Shown here piece after piece: positions 19,939 to 31,434 of a stretch of DNA of 46,096 nucleotides. This stretch comes from an uncultured Alphaproteobacteria bacterium (GTDB lineage Bacteria > Pseudomonadota > Alphaproteobacteria > Methylaequorales > Methylaequoraceae), in NCBI GenBank assembly GCA_902550225.1, contig CACCYL010000012.1, positions 1 to 46,096 on the forward strand, written 5' to 3'. The translations under genes and the position numbers were made by a program. Under the pieces are notes generated by a model. That model made no database searches. It was given only the letters and a program-made list of their open reading frames with translations, and was not told the DNA's origin. The stretch's first letter is position 1; each line of letters begins with the position of its first letter.

Positions 19939-21072
19939 GTGAAAAGTCAACTTTTACCAGAAGGATTTAGGGATGGTCTACCGGATCTCGCAGAATTAGA
20001 ATTCCAGATAAACACTTTTTTCATAAATCTAATGATATCAAACGGTTTTATGATGGTTAAACCTCCACTTGTAGAGTTTGAGGATTCCTTATTTTTTCTT
20101 ACTAAATACCAAGACAATATTGATTCTTTTAGAGTTATGGACCCTCTAACACAAAAAATAATGGGTATACGCTCAGATATCACAATGCAAGTTGCAAGAA
20201 TAGCCTGCGGATCTTTAGTGGAAAACAAAAGACCTTTGAGATTATGTTATACTGGTGACGTATTGAAAGTTAAAAATAATAATATTAATTTATCAAGACA
20301 ATTTACTCAAATTGGAGCAGAAATTATAGGAGTCGATAAAACTTTTTGTCTAAGCGAAATAATAAGTTTAATAACAGAGTTTTTAAATAACCTTAAAATA
20401 AAAAAAATTATTATCAATTTCTCTATGCCAAATTTAATTAATCTTATCTCAAAGGATTTTAATCTCAAAAAATCAGATAATGAAATACTTATGAATTGTT
20501 ACAAAAATAAAAATTTATCTGCATTAAAAGATATATCCAATGATTTATTTGAGATGTCAGAATATTTGTTAAAATGCATTGGAAATGTAGATGAAAAGAT
20601 AAATTTATTAAAAAAATACAAATTTCCAAAAAATATTAAATCAGAAATTAATAAATTTATATCTCAAATAAAAAAGATTAAAGACGAATTTATTAAATAT
20701 GAAATAATTATTGATCCCTTGGAAATAGATGAGTCTAGCTATCATAGGGGTTTCTGTTTTAAGATCTATTCTGAAAACTCTAAAGAACTTATAAGTGGGG
20801 GTGGTTACAGCGTTGATAATGACGTATGTGCAGGTTTTTCTGGCTTTCTAGAAAACTTGATTTTGGAGTCGCAAATAAAAAAAATAACCAAAAGTAGAAT
20901 ATTGGTCCAGCATAATTTAGAATTTGGAGAGATAAAATTTCTTCAGAAAAAAAGAAAAATGATAGTAGTAAAATCAATTAACAAACTTAACAAGTTGCAA
21001 TTAGCCAAGGAGGCAAAAAGTCAACAATGTCAATATTACTTTTTTGATAACGAAATCTTTGAGGTAAAATAA
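19939..21072 (+). CDS. hisZ: ATP phosphoribosyltransferase regulatory subunit HisZ
   Basis: A 377-residue paralogue of histidyl-tRNA synthetase that lacks the catalytic tRNA-charging parts and activates the short form of HisG, the first enzyme of histidine synthesis. The N-terminus LLPEGFRDGLPDLA, the motif-2-like PLTQKIMGIRSDITMQVARI and the later SGGGYSVD glycine-rich block are typical. It starts with GTG 4 bases after serC and ends directly against purA. HisG itself is not in the window. Confidence 0.88.
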   Translation: MKSQLLPEGFRDGLPDLAELEFQINTFFINLMISNGFMMVKPPLVEFEDSLFFLTKYQDNIDSFRVMDPLTQKIMGIRSDITMQVARIACGSLVENKRPLRLCYTGDVLKVKNNNINLSRQFTQIGAEIIGVDKTFCLSEIISLITEFLNNLKIKKIIINFSMPNLINLISKDFNLKKSDNEILMNCYKNKNLSALKDISNDLFEMSEYLLKCIGNVDEKINLLKKYKFPKNIKSEINKFISQIKKIKDEFIKYEIIIDPLEIDESSYHRGFCFKIYSENSKELISGGGYSVDNDVCAGFSGFLENLILESQIKKITKSRILVQHNLEFGEIKFLQKKRKMIVVKSINKLNKLQLAKEAKSQQCQYYFFDNEIFEVK

Positions 21073-23248
<2,176 letters not shown>

Positions 23249-23313
23249 TAATATGTTATTGCATATTAAAAAACTAATTGCAACAATAAAATGAATATAA
23301 GATGAACAAATTA

Positions 23314-24330
23314 TTAATTTTTATTCATAATCTTGGGAATTTTTGAATAATTTGACAATTTATTCGCTAATTTTGATAAATCCGCCGGAAATTTTGAATA
23401 AAATTCTAAGTTTTTTCTTTGCAAAGGGTGATAAAACCCTAATTTGCTTGCATGAAGTGCGTGTCTTTCGGTTTTAATGAAGTTTTCTATTATAAAAAAC
23501 TCTAAATTATCTGTAAGTTGAAGATGATAATTATTTCTACTGTATTTTTTATCCCCTAAAAGTGGATTGCCAATATAGCTCATATGAAGTCTAATCTGAT
23601 GAGTTCTTCCTGTGAGAAGTTTACATTTAACATAACTAATTTTAATCTTCTCGCTTATATCAAATGAGTTTATAAGCCAAAACTGTGTGATTGCTATTTT
23701 TCCAGAATTCGGCGATGCAACAGCCATTTTTTGTCTATTTAATTTAGATCTTTCAATATTTGTTTCAATTGTACCACGTTCATTTTTTAAGAAGTTCCAT
23801 GTAAATAAATCATATTCTCTTTTTATAGATTTTCTCTTAAATTGTTCAGATAAGCTATTATGGGTAATGTCGTCTTTTGCAAAAACTAAAAGACCACTTG
23901 TCATTTTATCTATTCTATGAACAACCCCAGGTCTTAATACACCGCCTATCCCTGACAAGTTTTTACAATGTGATAACAAACCATTAACTAATGTATTTTC
24001 ATTATTTCCTGATCCAGGGTGAACAACAGTTCCAGCCTTTTTATTTAAAACTATCAAATGCTCATCCTCATATACTATATCTAGTTCTAAATTTTGGGGG
24101 ATTAAACTATATTTTTTTGGTTTGGGTATTTCTAGGATTAGCTCACCCAACTTTTTAAGTTTAATAGAAGGTTGGGTTATTATTGTATCATTAAACTTTA
24201 AATTTCCATTTGTGATCAATAGTTGAAGACGGTTCCTAGACAAATCTTTTAATTTCTGTGCAATAATAACATCAACTCTTTTATCTAGATCTTTGCTAGT
24301 TATTAAAATCGATATATAATTTTGTTTCAA
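23314..24330 (-). CDS. rluD: 23S rRNA pseudouridine synthase of the RluD family
   Basis: A 338-residue enzyme with an N-terminal S4 RNA-binding domain (about residues 12-70) and a pseudouridine synthase domain. The catalytic Asp141 lies in VVHRIDKMTSGLLVF, and the LLTGRTHQIRLHM block is intact. RluD modifies helix 69 of 23S rRNA. The start is TTG at 24330; a stop is met upstream with no better start between. Its first base is also the first base of the divergent gene on the other strand. Confidence 0.92.
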   Translation of the reverse strand: MKQNYISILITSKDLDKRVDVIIAQKLKDLSRNRLQLLITNGNLKFNDTIITQPSIKLKKLGELILEIPKPKKYSLIPQNLELDIVYEDEHLIVLNKKAGTVVHPGSGNNENTLVNGLLSHCKNLSGIGGVLRPGVVHRIDKMTSGLLVFAKDDITHNSLSEQFKRKSIKREYDLFTWNFLKNERGTIETNIERSKLNRQKMAVASPNSGKIAITQFWLINSFDISEKIKISYVKCKLLTGRTHQIRLHMSYIGNPLLGDKKYSRNNYHLQLTDNLEFFIIENFIKTERHALHASKLGFYHPLQRKNLEFYSKFPADLSKLANKLSNYSKIPKIMNKN

Positions 24331-24617
24331 TGAGAAAGTTCCTAAAATTTACTGTTATTTTTCTTGGTATTTTGATCGTTACACTTTTTTGTATTACAAT
24401 ATTTGCAATATATAACAAATACAATAATTATGATTTAAAAAATTTTAACTCTCTTAAATTAGAACCGCAAATAGAGGAATTTTTAACTATAAAAGATTTT
24501 CAAATTCAAAAAAATCTTATACACTTTCGTCTTGAAAATAATGATGATAATAGCCAGTTTATAAGAACTTATAATCTTAGGGATGGAAAACTTTCAACGG
24601 AAATAAAAATTAAATGA
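24330..24617 (+). CDS. Small single-span membrane protein beside rluD
   Basis: A 95-residue protein with one N-terminal membrane helix (about residues 7-29) and a polar C-terminal part ending RDGKLSTEIKIK. A small anchored protein of this shape, ending in a DG-L..EI-type block, commonly sits next to rluD in alphaproteobacteria (DUF6476 as I recall it); the match here is by layout and the tail motif, so the family name is tentative. It is divergent from rluD with start codons sharing base 24330, and its stop overlaps the next start (ATGA). Confidence 0.65.
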   Translation: MRKFLKFTVIFLGILIVTLFCITIFAIYNKYNNYDLKNFNSLKLEPQIEEFLTIKDFQIQKNLIHFRLENNDDNSQFIRTYNLRDGKLSTEIKIK

Positions 24618-25069
24618 TTTCAAAAAAATTATTAATATTTCTTACCTCCTGGATAATTGAAAATACTGAATTTAATCAGAAAATCGAAGATCCGAAGTTC
24701 TTTGAACTTACTGAAAACGAGATGTCAGATAAAGCTTGCTTTTCATCTGAAAATTGCAGAGTAAAAGCTTATTATGTTAAGGATAGTGGTATATTCTACA
24801 TCGACAAAATGCAGCCAGAAAAAGATATTTGTGACAAATCCATTATTTTGCATGAGATGGTTCATCATTATCAAAAAAATGATGATAGAGTAATTGAATT
24901 AGACGAAAGAACTCTTTGGACACTTCAAGAAAGACAAGCAATCTACTATCAAAATCTTTTTTTAATTTCTCAAAAAAGATTAAATGACAATCAAGGTCCA
25001 GAAAATGTTCTTCAATGTGAGGGAGGTTCTTACTTAGATTTGCAATATAAATTTAATGAATCCAGATGA
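24614..25069 (+). CDS. Small HExxH putative metalloprotease-like protein
   Basis: A 151-residue protein with a zinc-site motif HEMVHHYQ (His80, Glu81, His84), and a downstream ERQAIYYQ segment (Glu106) that could supply a third ligand as in other gluzincin-like proteins. The N-terminus has a short hydrophobic stretch (LLIFLTSWII) that may act as an uncleaved anchor or weak signal. Three cysteines (42, 48, 73) lie before the site. I believe similar proteins are filed as a DUF in alphaproteobacteria, but no activity is known to me. It is coupled to the preceding membrane protein by an ATGA overlap. Confidence 0.75.
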   Translation: MISKKLLIFLTSWIIENTEFNQKIEDPKFFELTENEMSDKACFSSENCRVKAYYVKDSGIFYIDKMQPEKDICDKSIILHEMVHHYQKNDDRVIELDERTLWTLQERQAIYYQNLFLISQKRLNDNQGPENVLQCEGGSYLDLQYKFNESR

Positions 25070-25081
25070 GAGTAATTTGAT

Positions 25082-25912
25082 TTGAAAAATAAAACCAATT
25101 TAATTCAACTTTTACCTAAAGATATAACAGCTCATTCATTAAAAAAAAATATTTTTGAAGGCAAAATTTTACTAATTAAAAATTCTAAAGAAATTTTAAA
25201 AATTATTGAACTTACAGAGCAATATTTTAATTACCTTTTTAATACAGGGATTACTAATTCAGAGAAACTAAAAATAAATTACAATAAAGAAAACTCTATT
25301 TTTTTTGAGATCATCCAAAAGAGAATAAAGTTTTGCAAATTGATAAGAAAATGCTTTGCAAATTTTCTTTTACAAATTGAATTGGGTATTCAGAGTACTT
25401 TTATGGATTACATTACATTTAGATATAGTCCAGCAAGTGGTATGAAAAATATTGGAACATTGATTCCAACTCCAGCTCACAGAGATACGTGGGCTTCAAA
25501 TATTTTTAGCCAAATTAATTTTTGGTTTCCAACTCATAATGTTTCAGATCGTAATTCAATTTTTTTTGTTCCTAAATACTTTCAAAAAAGAGTGAGCAAT
25601 AACAGCGACGAATGGAGTTTTTATAGATATAAAAAAACAAAAGAATTTCTTTCAACACCAGTTTCAAATATAAAATTTCCACAAAATCAAATTGTCAGTT
25701 TCAATGTTAAAAAAGGTGAAGTTTTGTGCTTTTCTGGTCATCACATTCACGGAAGTTTGGTAGGTGAAAGTGATAGACTTAATCTGGAAACAAGAATTGT
25801 TTGCGAAAATGATGAAGAAAACTATAAAATACCTGTTAATTTAGATGCAATGGGAACTGTAAGAAAAAATAAGTGGTTTAGAAACTTAAAAACTGGAAAA
25901 AGTTATATTTAA
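25082..25912 (+). CDS. 2-oxoglutarate/Fe(II) oxygenase-like protein
   Basis: A 276-residue protein in which a HxD...H facial triad can be proposed: His133 and Asp135 in TPAHRDTWASN, and a histidine among GHHIHGS (220-223), followed by arginines 232 and 238 that could bind 2-oxoglutarate. The block GEVLCFSGHHIHGSL resembles the phytanoyl-CoA-dioxygenase-like fold. The substrate is unknown. It starts with TTG, 12 bases after the HExxH gene, and its end overlaps that of blh by four bases. The nearest pathway is retinal synthesis, but orientation gives no evidence of a functional link. Confidence 0.68.
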   Translation: MKNKTNLIQLLPKDITAHSLKKNIFEGKILLIKNSKEILKIIELTEQYFNYLFNTGITNSEKLKINYNKENSIFFEIIQKRIKFCKLIRKCFANFLLQIELGIQSTFMDYITFRYSPASGMKNIGTLIPTPAHRDTWASNIFSQINFWFPTHNVSDRNSIFFVPKYFQKRVSNNSDEWSFYRYKKTKEFLSTPVSNIKFPQNQIVSFNVKKGEVLCFSGHHIHGSLVGESDRLNLETRIVCENDEENYKIPVNLDAMGTVRKNKWFRNLKTGKSYI

Positions 25913-26793
25913 TTCTTCAAGAAATTAACCAACAAAATATGGGAAACGGTTAGGGAAGACAGTCCTACCACTATATAATTTATTTGAAGTAAATTTATGT
26001 CATTCTTCATAAAATAATAAATAAGAGTAAAAAATAAAATAGTAATGACAGTCATAGGAAGTGTTTTAAAAAAAAGTTCTCCGAATTTTAAATCAAGATT
26101 ATTTTTTTCATCTAACAAATGTCGAGTAGAATGAAGAAAACAAAAATACATAAAAAAAGATAGAAGAGGTTCAAAAAACCAAAAACAAAAGAATAATAAA
26201 ATGAATTCACTTAAAACTAAATAAACTTGACTTTTATTTTGATACATTAACCAACTCTTTAACAACCAGACAAATATGAGCAATATTAAAAAAAAATATA
26301 AATAGTTAAAATATTTACTTACTTCAATTAAAAAAAAACTGTCTACAAAAAAAAAAGAGAAAATTTCGATTGATTCTTCCAGGTGAAACTTAAATGGAAG
26401 AGAAATAACAAATATTCCTCTAATTAAAACTTCAATAAATGAAAATTTAGATTTTTCTATACAATCACTAATTCCAAAATGTAAAATGGAAAGAGCCAAA
26501 AATATTATAAATAACACGTGAGGATAGTTTATCCATGAAAAGAAAAAGATTATAGGTACTGATATATAGATAAGAAGAAATAATAGCATTTCAAAATTAT
26601 TATTTATGATTCCTTTATGTTTAGCTATGTCTAGATCTAAACTTCCGTGCGCAAGTCCTGGCCATAGAATGGGTAAAGAAAAAAGTAAAACTTGATTTAA
26701 ATAATTACCCGAAAAAAGCTCCTCAAAAAATAATGTAATTGGAATCATTAAAAAAATTGAAAATAGGAATAACTTTGTGTCTAGTTGTTTCAT
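25909..26793 (-). CDS. blh: Beta-carotene 15,15'-dioxygenase, Brp/Blh family
   Basis: A 294-residue, strongly hydrophobic membrane protein with seven or eight predicted helices. The signature PGLAHGSLDLD (about residues 45-55), the LHFGISD block and the FLHSTRHL block supply the histidines of the family's iron site. Blh cleaves beta-carotene into two retinals. Its start overlaps the crtY stop (ATGA), placing it last in the crtE-I-B-Y-blh operon, which serves the rhodopsin just upstream. Confidence 0.95.
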   Translation of the reverse strand: MKQLDTKLFLFSIFLMIPITLFFEELFSGNYLNQVLLFSLPILWPGLAHGSLDLDIAKHKGIINNNFEMLLFLLIYISVPIIFFFSWINYPHVLFIIFLALSILHFGISDCIEKSKFSFIEVLIRGIFVISLPFKFHLEESIEIFSFFFVDSFFLIEVSKYFNYLYFFLILLIFVWLLKSWLMYQNKSQVYLVLSEFILLFFCFWFFEPLLSFFMYFCFLHSTRHLLDEKNNLDLKFGELFFKTLPMTVITILFFTLIYYFMKNDINLLQINYIVVGLSSLTVSHILLVNFLKN

Positions 26794-27905
26794 CTAATTT
26801 CAAAAACCGATTTTATTAACGAAATTTTGGGAAGGGAGATTATTATTTTCAAGGTTTCAAAAAGGTTAGCGGTATTTGTTAAAAATTTTACTATAATAGG
26901 TAAGCTATTTCTTTTAAAAAATCTTTCAAAAAATTGCAAAGCTGTTTCAGGGTTATTTTCAATAAATTTACAAAAGGTATTGTCTAGAAAATTTAAAAAA
27001 TTATTTTTTCTTATTTTAGGATACTTTTCTTTGATTATACAATCTACTATTTGCTTAGAATAAATAAATGAATTCTGTAAAGAATATCCTGTAGACTGTT
27101 TTACCCAATTTCCAGCTGTTCCAATTTTAATACAATTTTCCATATTTTTTTCAATAATCTTGAACATCGGAATTACACCTGATTCGCAAAATCGAATTTT
27201 ATATTGTTTTCCAAAATAATTTCTAGACATATACATTTCTATATCCTGTTTATATTTTGACCTACTTAAAGTCCTCTTTGAAAAATAAGTAGTTTCTACT
27301 AATATTTTATTTTGGCTAAATGGTAAGACATAAATAAAATTAAAATTATTTTTTTTATTTTGTATATCCATTAATATTACCTCATCTTTATTTATAATGT
27401 TTTCTTTGAATGTAATTTCCACACCGTAAAAATGTTGTAATAATCTGTGTGATTTTTCCACGTCGTTGTCTATTCTACTATCGAATAATAATTGAGAATT
27501 ATAAATCTTATTTTCGGTATTAAGTTCTACAATATTATTGTTTGACTTTAATGATTTAATTTTTACACCCATAATTATCTTAAAATTCTTTCTTTTTTTA
27601 AGTCTGCTTAAAAAAAAATTATATAGATTTTTTGACTTAATTCTTAAATATTCAATTCCACTAAAATTTAATGAATGTTTTTCTCCTTTAATAATTACAC
27701 ATACTTTTTTCCATTTATTATCAGCTGATTTATTTAAAATATTGTAAGGATGATTCCAAAAACAGAGGTTCTTTTCAAATTTTAATTTTTTCTCTTTCTC
27801 TAATAAAAGTACTTTTTTATTTGTTCTTTTTGTTATTTCATCAGCTAGTATAAGACCAGATACTCCTGCTCCAACAATAATTATGTCGAAATTCCTTTTA
27901 ATCAC
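26790..27905 (-). CDS. crtY: Lycopene beta-cyclase CrtY
   Basis: A 371-residue flavoprotein with the N-terminal dinucleotide-binding fold IIIVGAGVSGLILADEI followed by a Glu-ending second strand. The LFDSRID block, the FIYVLPFS block and the GNWVKQSTGYSLQNSF region match CrtY, which cyclises both ends of lycopene to give beta-carotene. It starts with GTG inside the last codons of crtB (eight-base overlap) and is coupled to blh. The C-terminal FFERFF segment is also typical. Confidence 0.93.
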   Translation of the reverse strand: MIKRNFDIIIVGAGVSGLILADEITKRTNKKVLLLEKEKKLKFEKNLCFWNHPYNILNKSADNKWKKVCVIIKGEKHSLNFSGIEYLRIKSKNLYNFFLSRLKKRKNFKIIMGVKIKSLKSNNNIVELNTENKIYNSQLLFDSRIDNDVEKSHRLLQHFYGVEITFKENIINKDEVILMDIQNKKNNFNFIYVLPFSQNKILVETTYFSKRTLSRSKYKQDIEMYMSRNYFGKQYKIRFCESGVIPMFKIIEKNMENCIKIGTAGNWVKQSTGYSLQNSFIYSKQIVDCIIKEKYPKIRKNNFLNFLDNTFCKFIENNPETALQFFERFFKRNSLPIIVKFLTNTANLFETLKIIISLPKISLIKSVFEIR

Positions 27906-28812
27906 ATTTAATTGAAACTATTTTTTTAATATTTTTATTTAATTTTTCTCTTATATTTGAATTTTTACATATTTGCTTATTATAGATTAATTTTATCAAA
28001 ACTTTGATTGTTTTAATCACTTTTTCTATTTTAGTTAGATAGACTCTTTGTTTCCATATATTGTATTTGTTGTTTCTAATTTTTGTACCAATTGATTGGT
28101 ATAAAAAAGATGCTATTGCAATAGGGAATCTATATTTTAAAGGTAATTTAATAATTCCTTCCCAGGCTAAGTCATAAATAATATCTGATGTATCTATAAG
28201 TTTTTTTAAATCTCTAGAGAATTCTCTTTGGAGTTTGTCACTGAGAGGAATCTCATGAAGATCATTTTTGACATGAACTCTAATCTCTTTTGGAATATAA
28301 ATTCTATCTCTTAGTAAATCTTCTTTGACATCTCTGGAAATATTGGTTAGTTGCATTGCTATTCCAAGATAAATAGCATTGAATTTCAATGAATTTTCTT
28401 TTACTCCCATAATATCACACATCATTAAGCCAACCGTTCCAGCAACTTTATAACTATAACAAAATAATTGATTATAATCTTTAATATTGACCTTGCCTAA
28501 ATCACTCAAAATTCCATCAATTAAAGCATTTGGTATTCTATGATCAATTTCGTATTTAGACATTAAATTAATAAAATTATGAATTATTTGATTTTTTGAC
28601 TTTCTTGTTAATAGCTCCTTTTTAATTTTAGTTAATTTTATTTTTGAAACTTTTTTAGACAGTTTTTTGTCATCACCCAAGTCGTCAACAAATCTACAAA
28701 ATAGATAAAGTACTTTGATATCGTCTCTTTTATCAGTTGAGAAAAATAATGATGCAAAATAAAAGGTTTTGGCTCTGTTTTTTAATGAAAACTTAGCTTT
28801 CTTTAGATTCAT
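27898..28812 (-). CDS. crtB: Phytoene synthase CrtB
   Basis: A 304-residue squalene/phytoene synthase. Two aspartate-rich diphosphate-binding motifs are present: RFVDDLGDD in the first part and NISRDVKEDLLRDRIYIP in the middle. It condenses two geranylgeranyl diphosphates to phytoene. The C-terminal 60 residues are very Lys/Ile-rich. The start lies 20 bases inside the end of crtI. Confidence 0.96.
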   Translation of the reverse strand: MNLKKAKFSLKNRAKTFYFASLFFSTDKRDDIKVLYLFCRFVDDLGDDKKLSKKVSKIKLTKIKKELLTRKSKNQIIHNFINLMSKYEIDHRIPNALIDGILSDLGKVNIKDYNQLFCYSYKVAGTVGLMMCDIMGVKENSLKFNAIYLGIAMQLTNISRDVKEDLLRDRIYIPKEIRVHVKNDLHEIPLSDKLQREFSRDLKKLIDTSDIIYDLAWEGIIKLPLKYRFPIAIASFLYQSIGTKIRNNKYNIWKQRVYLTKIEKVIKTIKVLIKLIYNKQICKNSNIREKLNKNIKKIVSIKCD

Positions 28813-30277
28813 TTTTCAGAATATTTTCGAGTACTTTAGCTGAGCTTATTACTCCGGGTACACCAGCCCCGGGATGACAACCTGCACCTACAAAATATAA
28901 ATTTTTAAAATCTTCAGATTTATTATGAAATCTAAACCAAGCAGATTGCCTAAAAATCGGAGAAACAGAAAATCCGGCACCATATAGTGAGTTATAATCG
29001 TTTTTAAAATCATTAGGAGACATGTGAAAGCAAACTTTTAAATTTTTATGCAGATCCGGTAAAATTGTTTGTTCAAGAGCATTTAAGATTTTTTTTTCAT
29101 AAGTCTTACCATAATTTTTCCAATCAATTTGTTTTTTAAGATTAGGAACTGGCGATAAAACATAAAAACTATCACATCCTTTAGGAGCCATTGATTTGTC
29201 AGTTGCCGTTGGTCTATGAAGGTAGAGGCTAAAGTCGTCAGCCAGAATTTTATTTTTAAAAATATCATTCAATAGGCCCTCATACCTCTTTCCCATCCAT
29301 ATTGTATGATGTGCTATATTTTTATATATTTTTTTTGTGCCAAAATAAATAACGAAAAGACCCATCGAATAATCCATTTTATCGACTCTTTTTTGATGCC
29401 ACTTTTTATTATTTTTGGATTTAATTAAATATTTATAAGTATATGCAGGATCGGTATTCATAACTATTTTATTGGCATAAACAACTTTGTTTTTAAATTT
29501 TACTCCTATTGCCTGTTCGTCTTTTGTTAAAATCTTTTTAATTTCCGCATTTTTAAAAATTTTAATATTTTCCTCTTTCATAAGTTTTTCAAAGCCTTGT
29601 ACAATTTTTCCAGTGCCGCCAATAGCATAATGAACTCCCCATTTTCTTTCTAAATAATGGATTAAATTATATATTGATGTTGTATCAATTGGATTTCCAC
29701 CTAATAAAAGTGGTTGGATGCTAAAAGCTTGAATAATTTGCTCATTTTTAATAAATTTAGATACTAATCTAAAAACACTTAAATAACTTTTTAATGTAAT
29801 TAAAGTTGGTATTTGTCGTATCATGAAAAAAAAATCATGAAATGGAACAAATGAAAGTTTTTCAAATCCTACTTTAAAAATTTTTTCTGAGAAATTTAGT
29901 AGACGTCTGTATCCCTTAACATCTCTTGTATCAAATTTTGAAATTTCTTTTTCAGTCTTTTTTAAGCTTTTTGAATAGTCAAATATTTTTTTATTTGATG
30001 AAAAATAAAATCGATACCAGGGATCCAATTCGACAAACTTAACATACTTTTCTCTATTTTTTTTGAACAATTCAAACAATTCATTAAATAAAAATGGAGC
30101 AGTAATTACTGTTGGGCCAGCATCAAAAGTAAATCCAGATTTTTTAAATACTCTTGCTCTTCCACCTAATTGATTTAATTTTTCATAAATTGAGACTTCA
30201 TAACCTAATGATTTTAACCTAAGTGCAGCAGAAATACCTCCAAAGCCTGAACCAACAACAATTGCAGTTTTATTCAT
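28793..30277 (-). CDS. crtI: Phytoene desaturase CrtI
   Basis: A 494-residue FAD-dependent desaturase taking phytoene to lycopene. The N-terminal VVGSGFGGISAALRL, the YEKLNQLGGRA segment and AGPTVITAPFLF are standard, as is the C-terminal GAGCHPGAGVPGVISSAK block that closes the FAD site. It starts directly at the end of crtE (no spacer) and overlaps crtB by 20 bases. Length and motifs support the bacterial CrtI type rather than plant PDS. Confidence 0.97.
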   Translation of the reverse strand: MNKTAIVVGSGFGGISAALRLKSLGYEVSIYEKLNQLGGRARVFKKSGFTFDAGPTVITAPFLFNELFELFKKNREKYVKFVELDPWYRFYFSSNKKIFDYSKSLKKTEKEISKFDTRDVKGYRRLLNFSEKIFKVGFEKLSFVPFHDFFFMIRQIPTLITLKSYLSVFRLVSKFIKNEQIIQAFSIQPLLLGGNPIDTTSIYNLIHYLERKWGVHYAIGGTGKIVQGFEKLMKEENIKIFKNAEIKKILTKDEQAIGVKFKNKVVYANKIVMNTDPAYTYKYLIKSKNNKKWHQKRVDKMDYSMGLFVIYFGTKKIYKNIAHHTIWMGKRYEGLLNDIFKNKILADDFSLYLHRPTATDKSMAPKGCDSFYVLSPVPNLKKQIDWKNYGKTYEKKILNALEQTILPDLHKNLKVCFHMSPNDFKNDYNSLYGAGFSVSPIFRQSAWFRFHNKSEDFKNLYFVGAGCHPGAGVPGVISSAKVLENILKNESKES

Positions 30278-31348
30278 TTAGATCTTTTTTGTATTTTTTG
30301 TTATTCTTGTAATTATTGAGCTAATGACAAAACTAACAATTCTAAATAACTTCTTGTCTGTTTTATCTGAAATTTCGATTGCTCTTTCAGATACTTGTTT
30401 TAAATGATTAAAGGAGAGATCTAATGCCCCTTTTTTTTCTATCATTTTCAACCAAAATGTAATTTCATCTTCTGATATTGAGTCATATCTTTTTTTTAAA
30501 AACTTTTGTAATATAAATTTTTCTCCTTGCGTAGCATTTTGAATAAAATGCATTATTAAAATATTCATTTTACCTTCTTTCAAGTCTCTGCCAGGAAGTC
30601 CTCTTTCTTTTAGGCCTAAAAAGTCTGAAAGATCATCTTGAATTTGATATGCAACACCTGTTTCGTACAATGACTTAAAATAGCTTGTTTCATATTTATT
30701 TCCAGAGAGAATCAAAACAAGTTTTATGGGAAGAGAGATTAAACCTCCTGTTTTTGCTCTTGCAGTAGATTCATAATCTTCCATTTTCAAATTAAAATCA
30801 GACCTACTTAAAATTTCAATTGATTGTCCTTTTAATGTTTGTTTGATTGTTTTACTTAGTTCCTCTATTGCAAGACATTTGAGATCAGGTCGCGTTTTAA
30901 TCTTGGATATAATTTCAAAAGAAGCAGAAATAAAAAGATCTCCTAAATTAATGGCTGTGTGGTCTCCGAATCTATTCCAAATTGTAGGTAAACCTCTTCT
31001 CAAAAGATCTCTGTCCTGGAGATCATCATGTATAAGGGATGCATTATGTATAAACTCACAACATATTGCTATATCATGCGAAACTTGCTTGCTCAGGCCA
31101 AAGATTTTTGAAGCAAGAAGTGCTAGTATTGCTCTAAACCTCTTTCCTCCTGAATTAAGTTGATACTTTGCACAATTTCCCATCCAGGAATCATCACAAA
31201 GGATGTCAGACATTTTTTTGTCAAGAGATTGTATATCGTTTTTATATTTATCGTGGTTAAAGAAGCTTAAATCGATGTTTTTTTGAAAATTATAGAGATG
31301 AATCCAATTCGTATTAACGTTTAAATTCTGTGTGATATTTTTTGTCAT
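30278..31348 (-). CDS. crtE: Geranylgeranyl diphosphate synthase CrtE
   Basis: A 356-residue trans-polyprenyl synthase. The first aspartate-rich motif is DDLQDRDLLRRG (Asp108, Asp109, Asp112) and the second is QIQDDLSDFLG; GGKRFRA is the isopentenyl-diphosphate loop. About 40 residues at the N-terminus precede the usual start of homology. A second enzyme of this fold (ispA, 41607-42485) is present, so this one is taken as the dedicated carotenoid branch on operon context. It is the first gene after the rhodopsin terminator, only 24 bases from it. Confidence 0.93.
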   Translation of the reverse strand: MTKNITQNLNVNTNWIHLYNFQKNIDLSFFNHDKYKNDIQSLDKKMSDILCDDSWMGNCAKYQLNSGGKRFRAILALLASKIFGLSKQVSHDIAICCEFIHNASLIHDDLQDRDLLRRGLPTIWNRFGDHTAINLGDLFISASFEIISKIKTRPDLKCLAIEELSKTIKQTLKGQSIEILSRSDFNLKMEDYESTARAKTGGLISLPIKLVLILSGNKYETSYFKSLYETGVAYQIQDDLSDFLGLKERGLPGRDLKEGKMNILIMHFIQNATQGEKFILQKFLKKRYDSISEDEITFWLKMIEKKGALDLSFNHLKQVSERAIEISDKTDKKLFRIVSFVISSIITRITKNTKKI

Positions 31349-31372
31349 CTTAAAGGTTTAAAAGTTAAGTAT

Positions 31373-31408
31373 AAAAAAAAGGGAAACATCTATCAGATGT
31401 TTCCCTTT
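31373..31408 (-). terminator. Strong terminator between rhodopsin and crtE
   Basis: A perfect 14-base-pair stem (31378-31391 with 31395-31408) with a three-base loop is followed, on the minus strand, by a run of eight U residues (31373-31380 read as A on the plus strand). It lies 26 bases after the rhodopsin stop and 24 bases before the crtE start. It should end most rhodopsin transcripts, making the rhodopsin mRNA largely monocistronic. Confidence 0.93.
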
Positions 31409-31434
31409 AATTAATCTAAAAACATTAAGCTTGC

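Noticed and set aside
26785-31163. Long plus-strand open frames antisense to the carotenoid genes (for example 26785-27063 and 30843-31163)
   Set aside because: They are shadows of well-identified crt genes and show no domain or ribosome-binding site.
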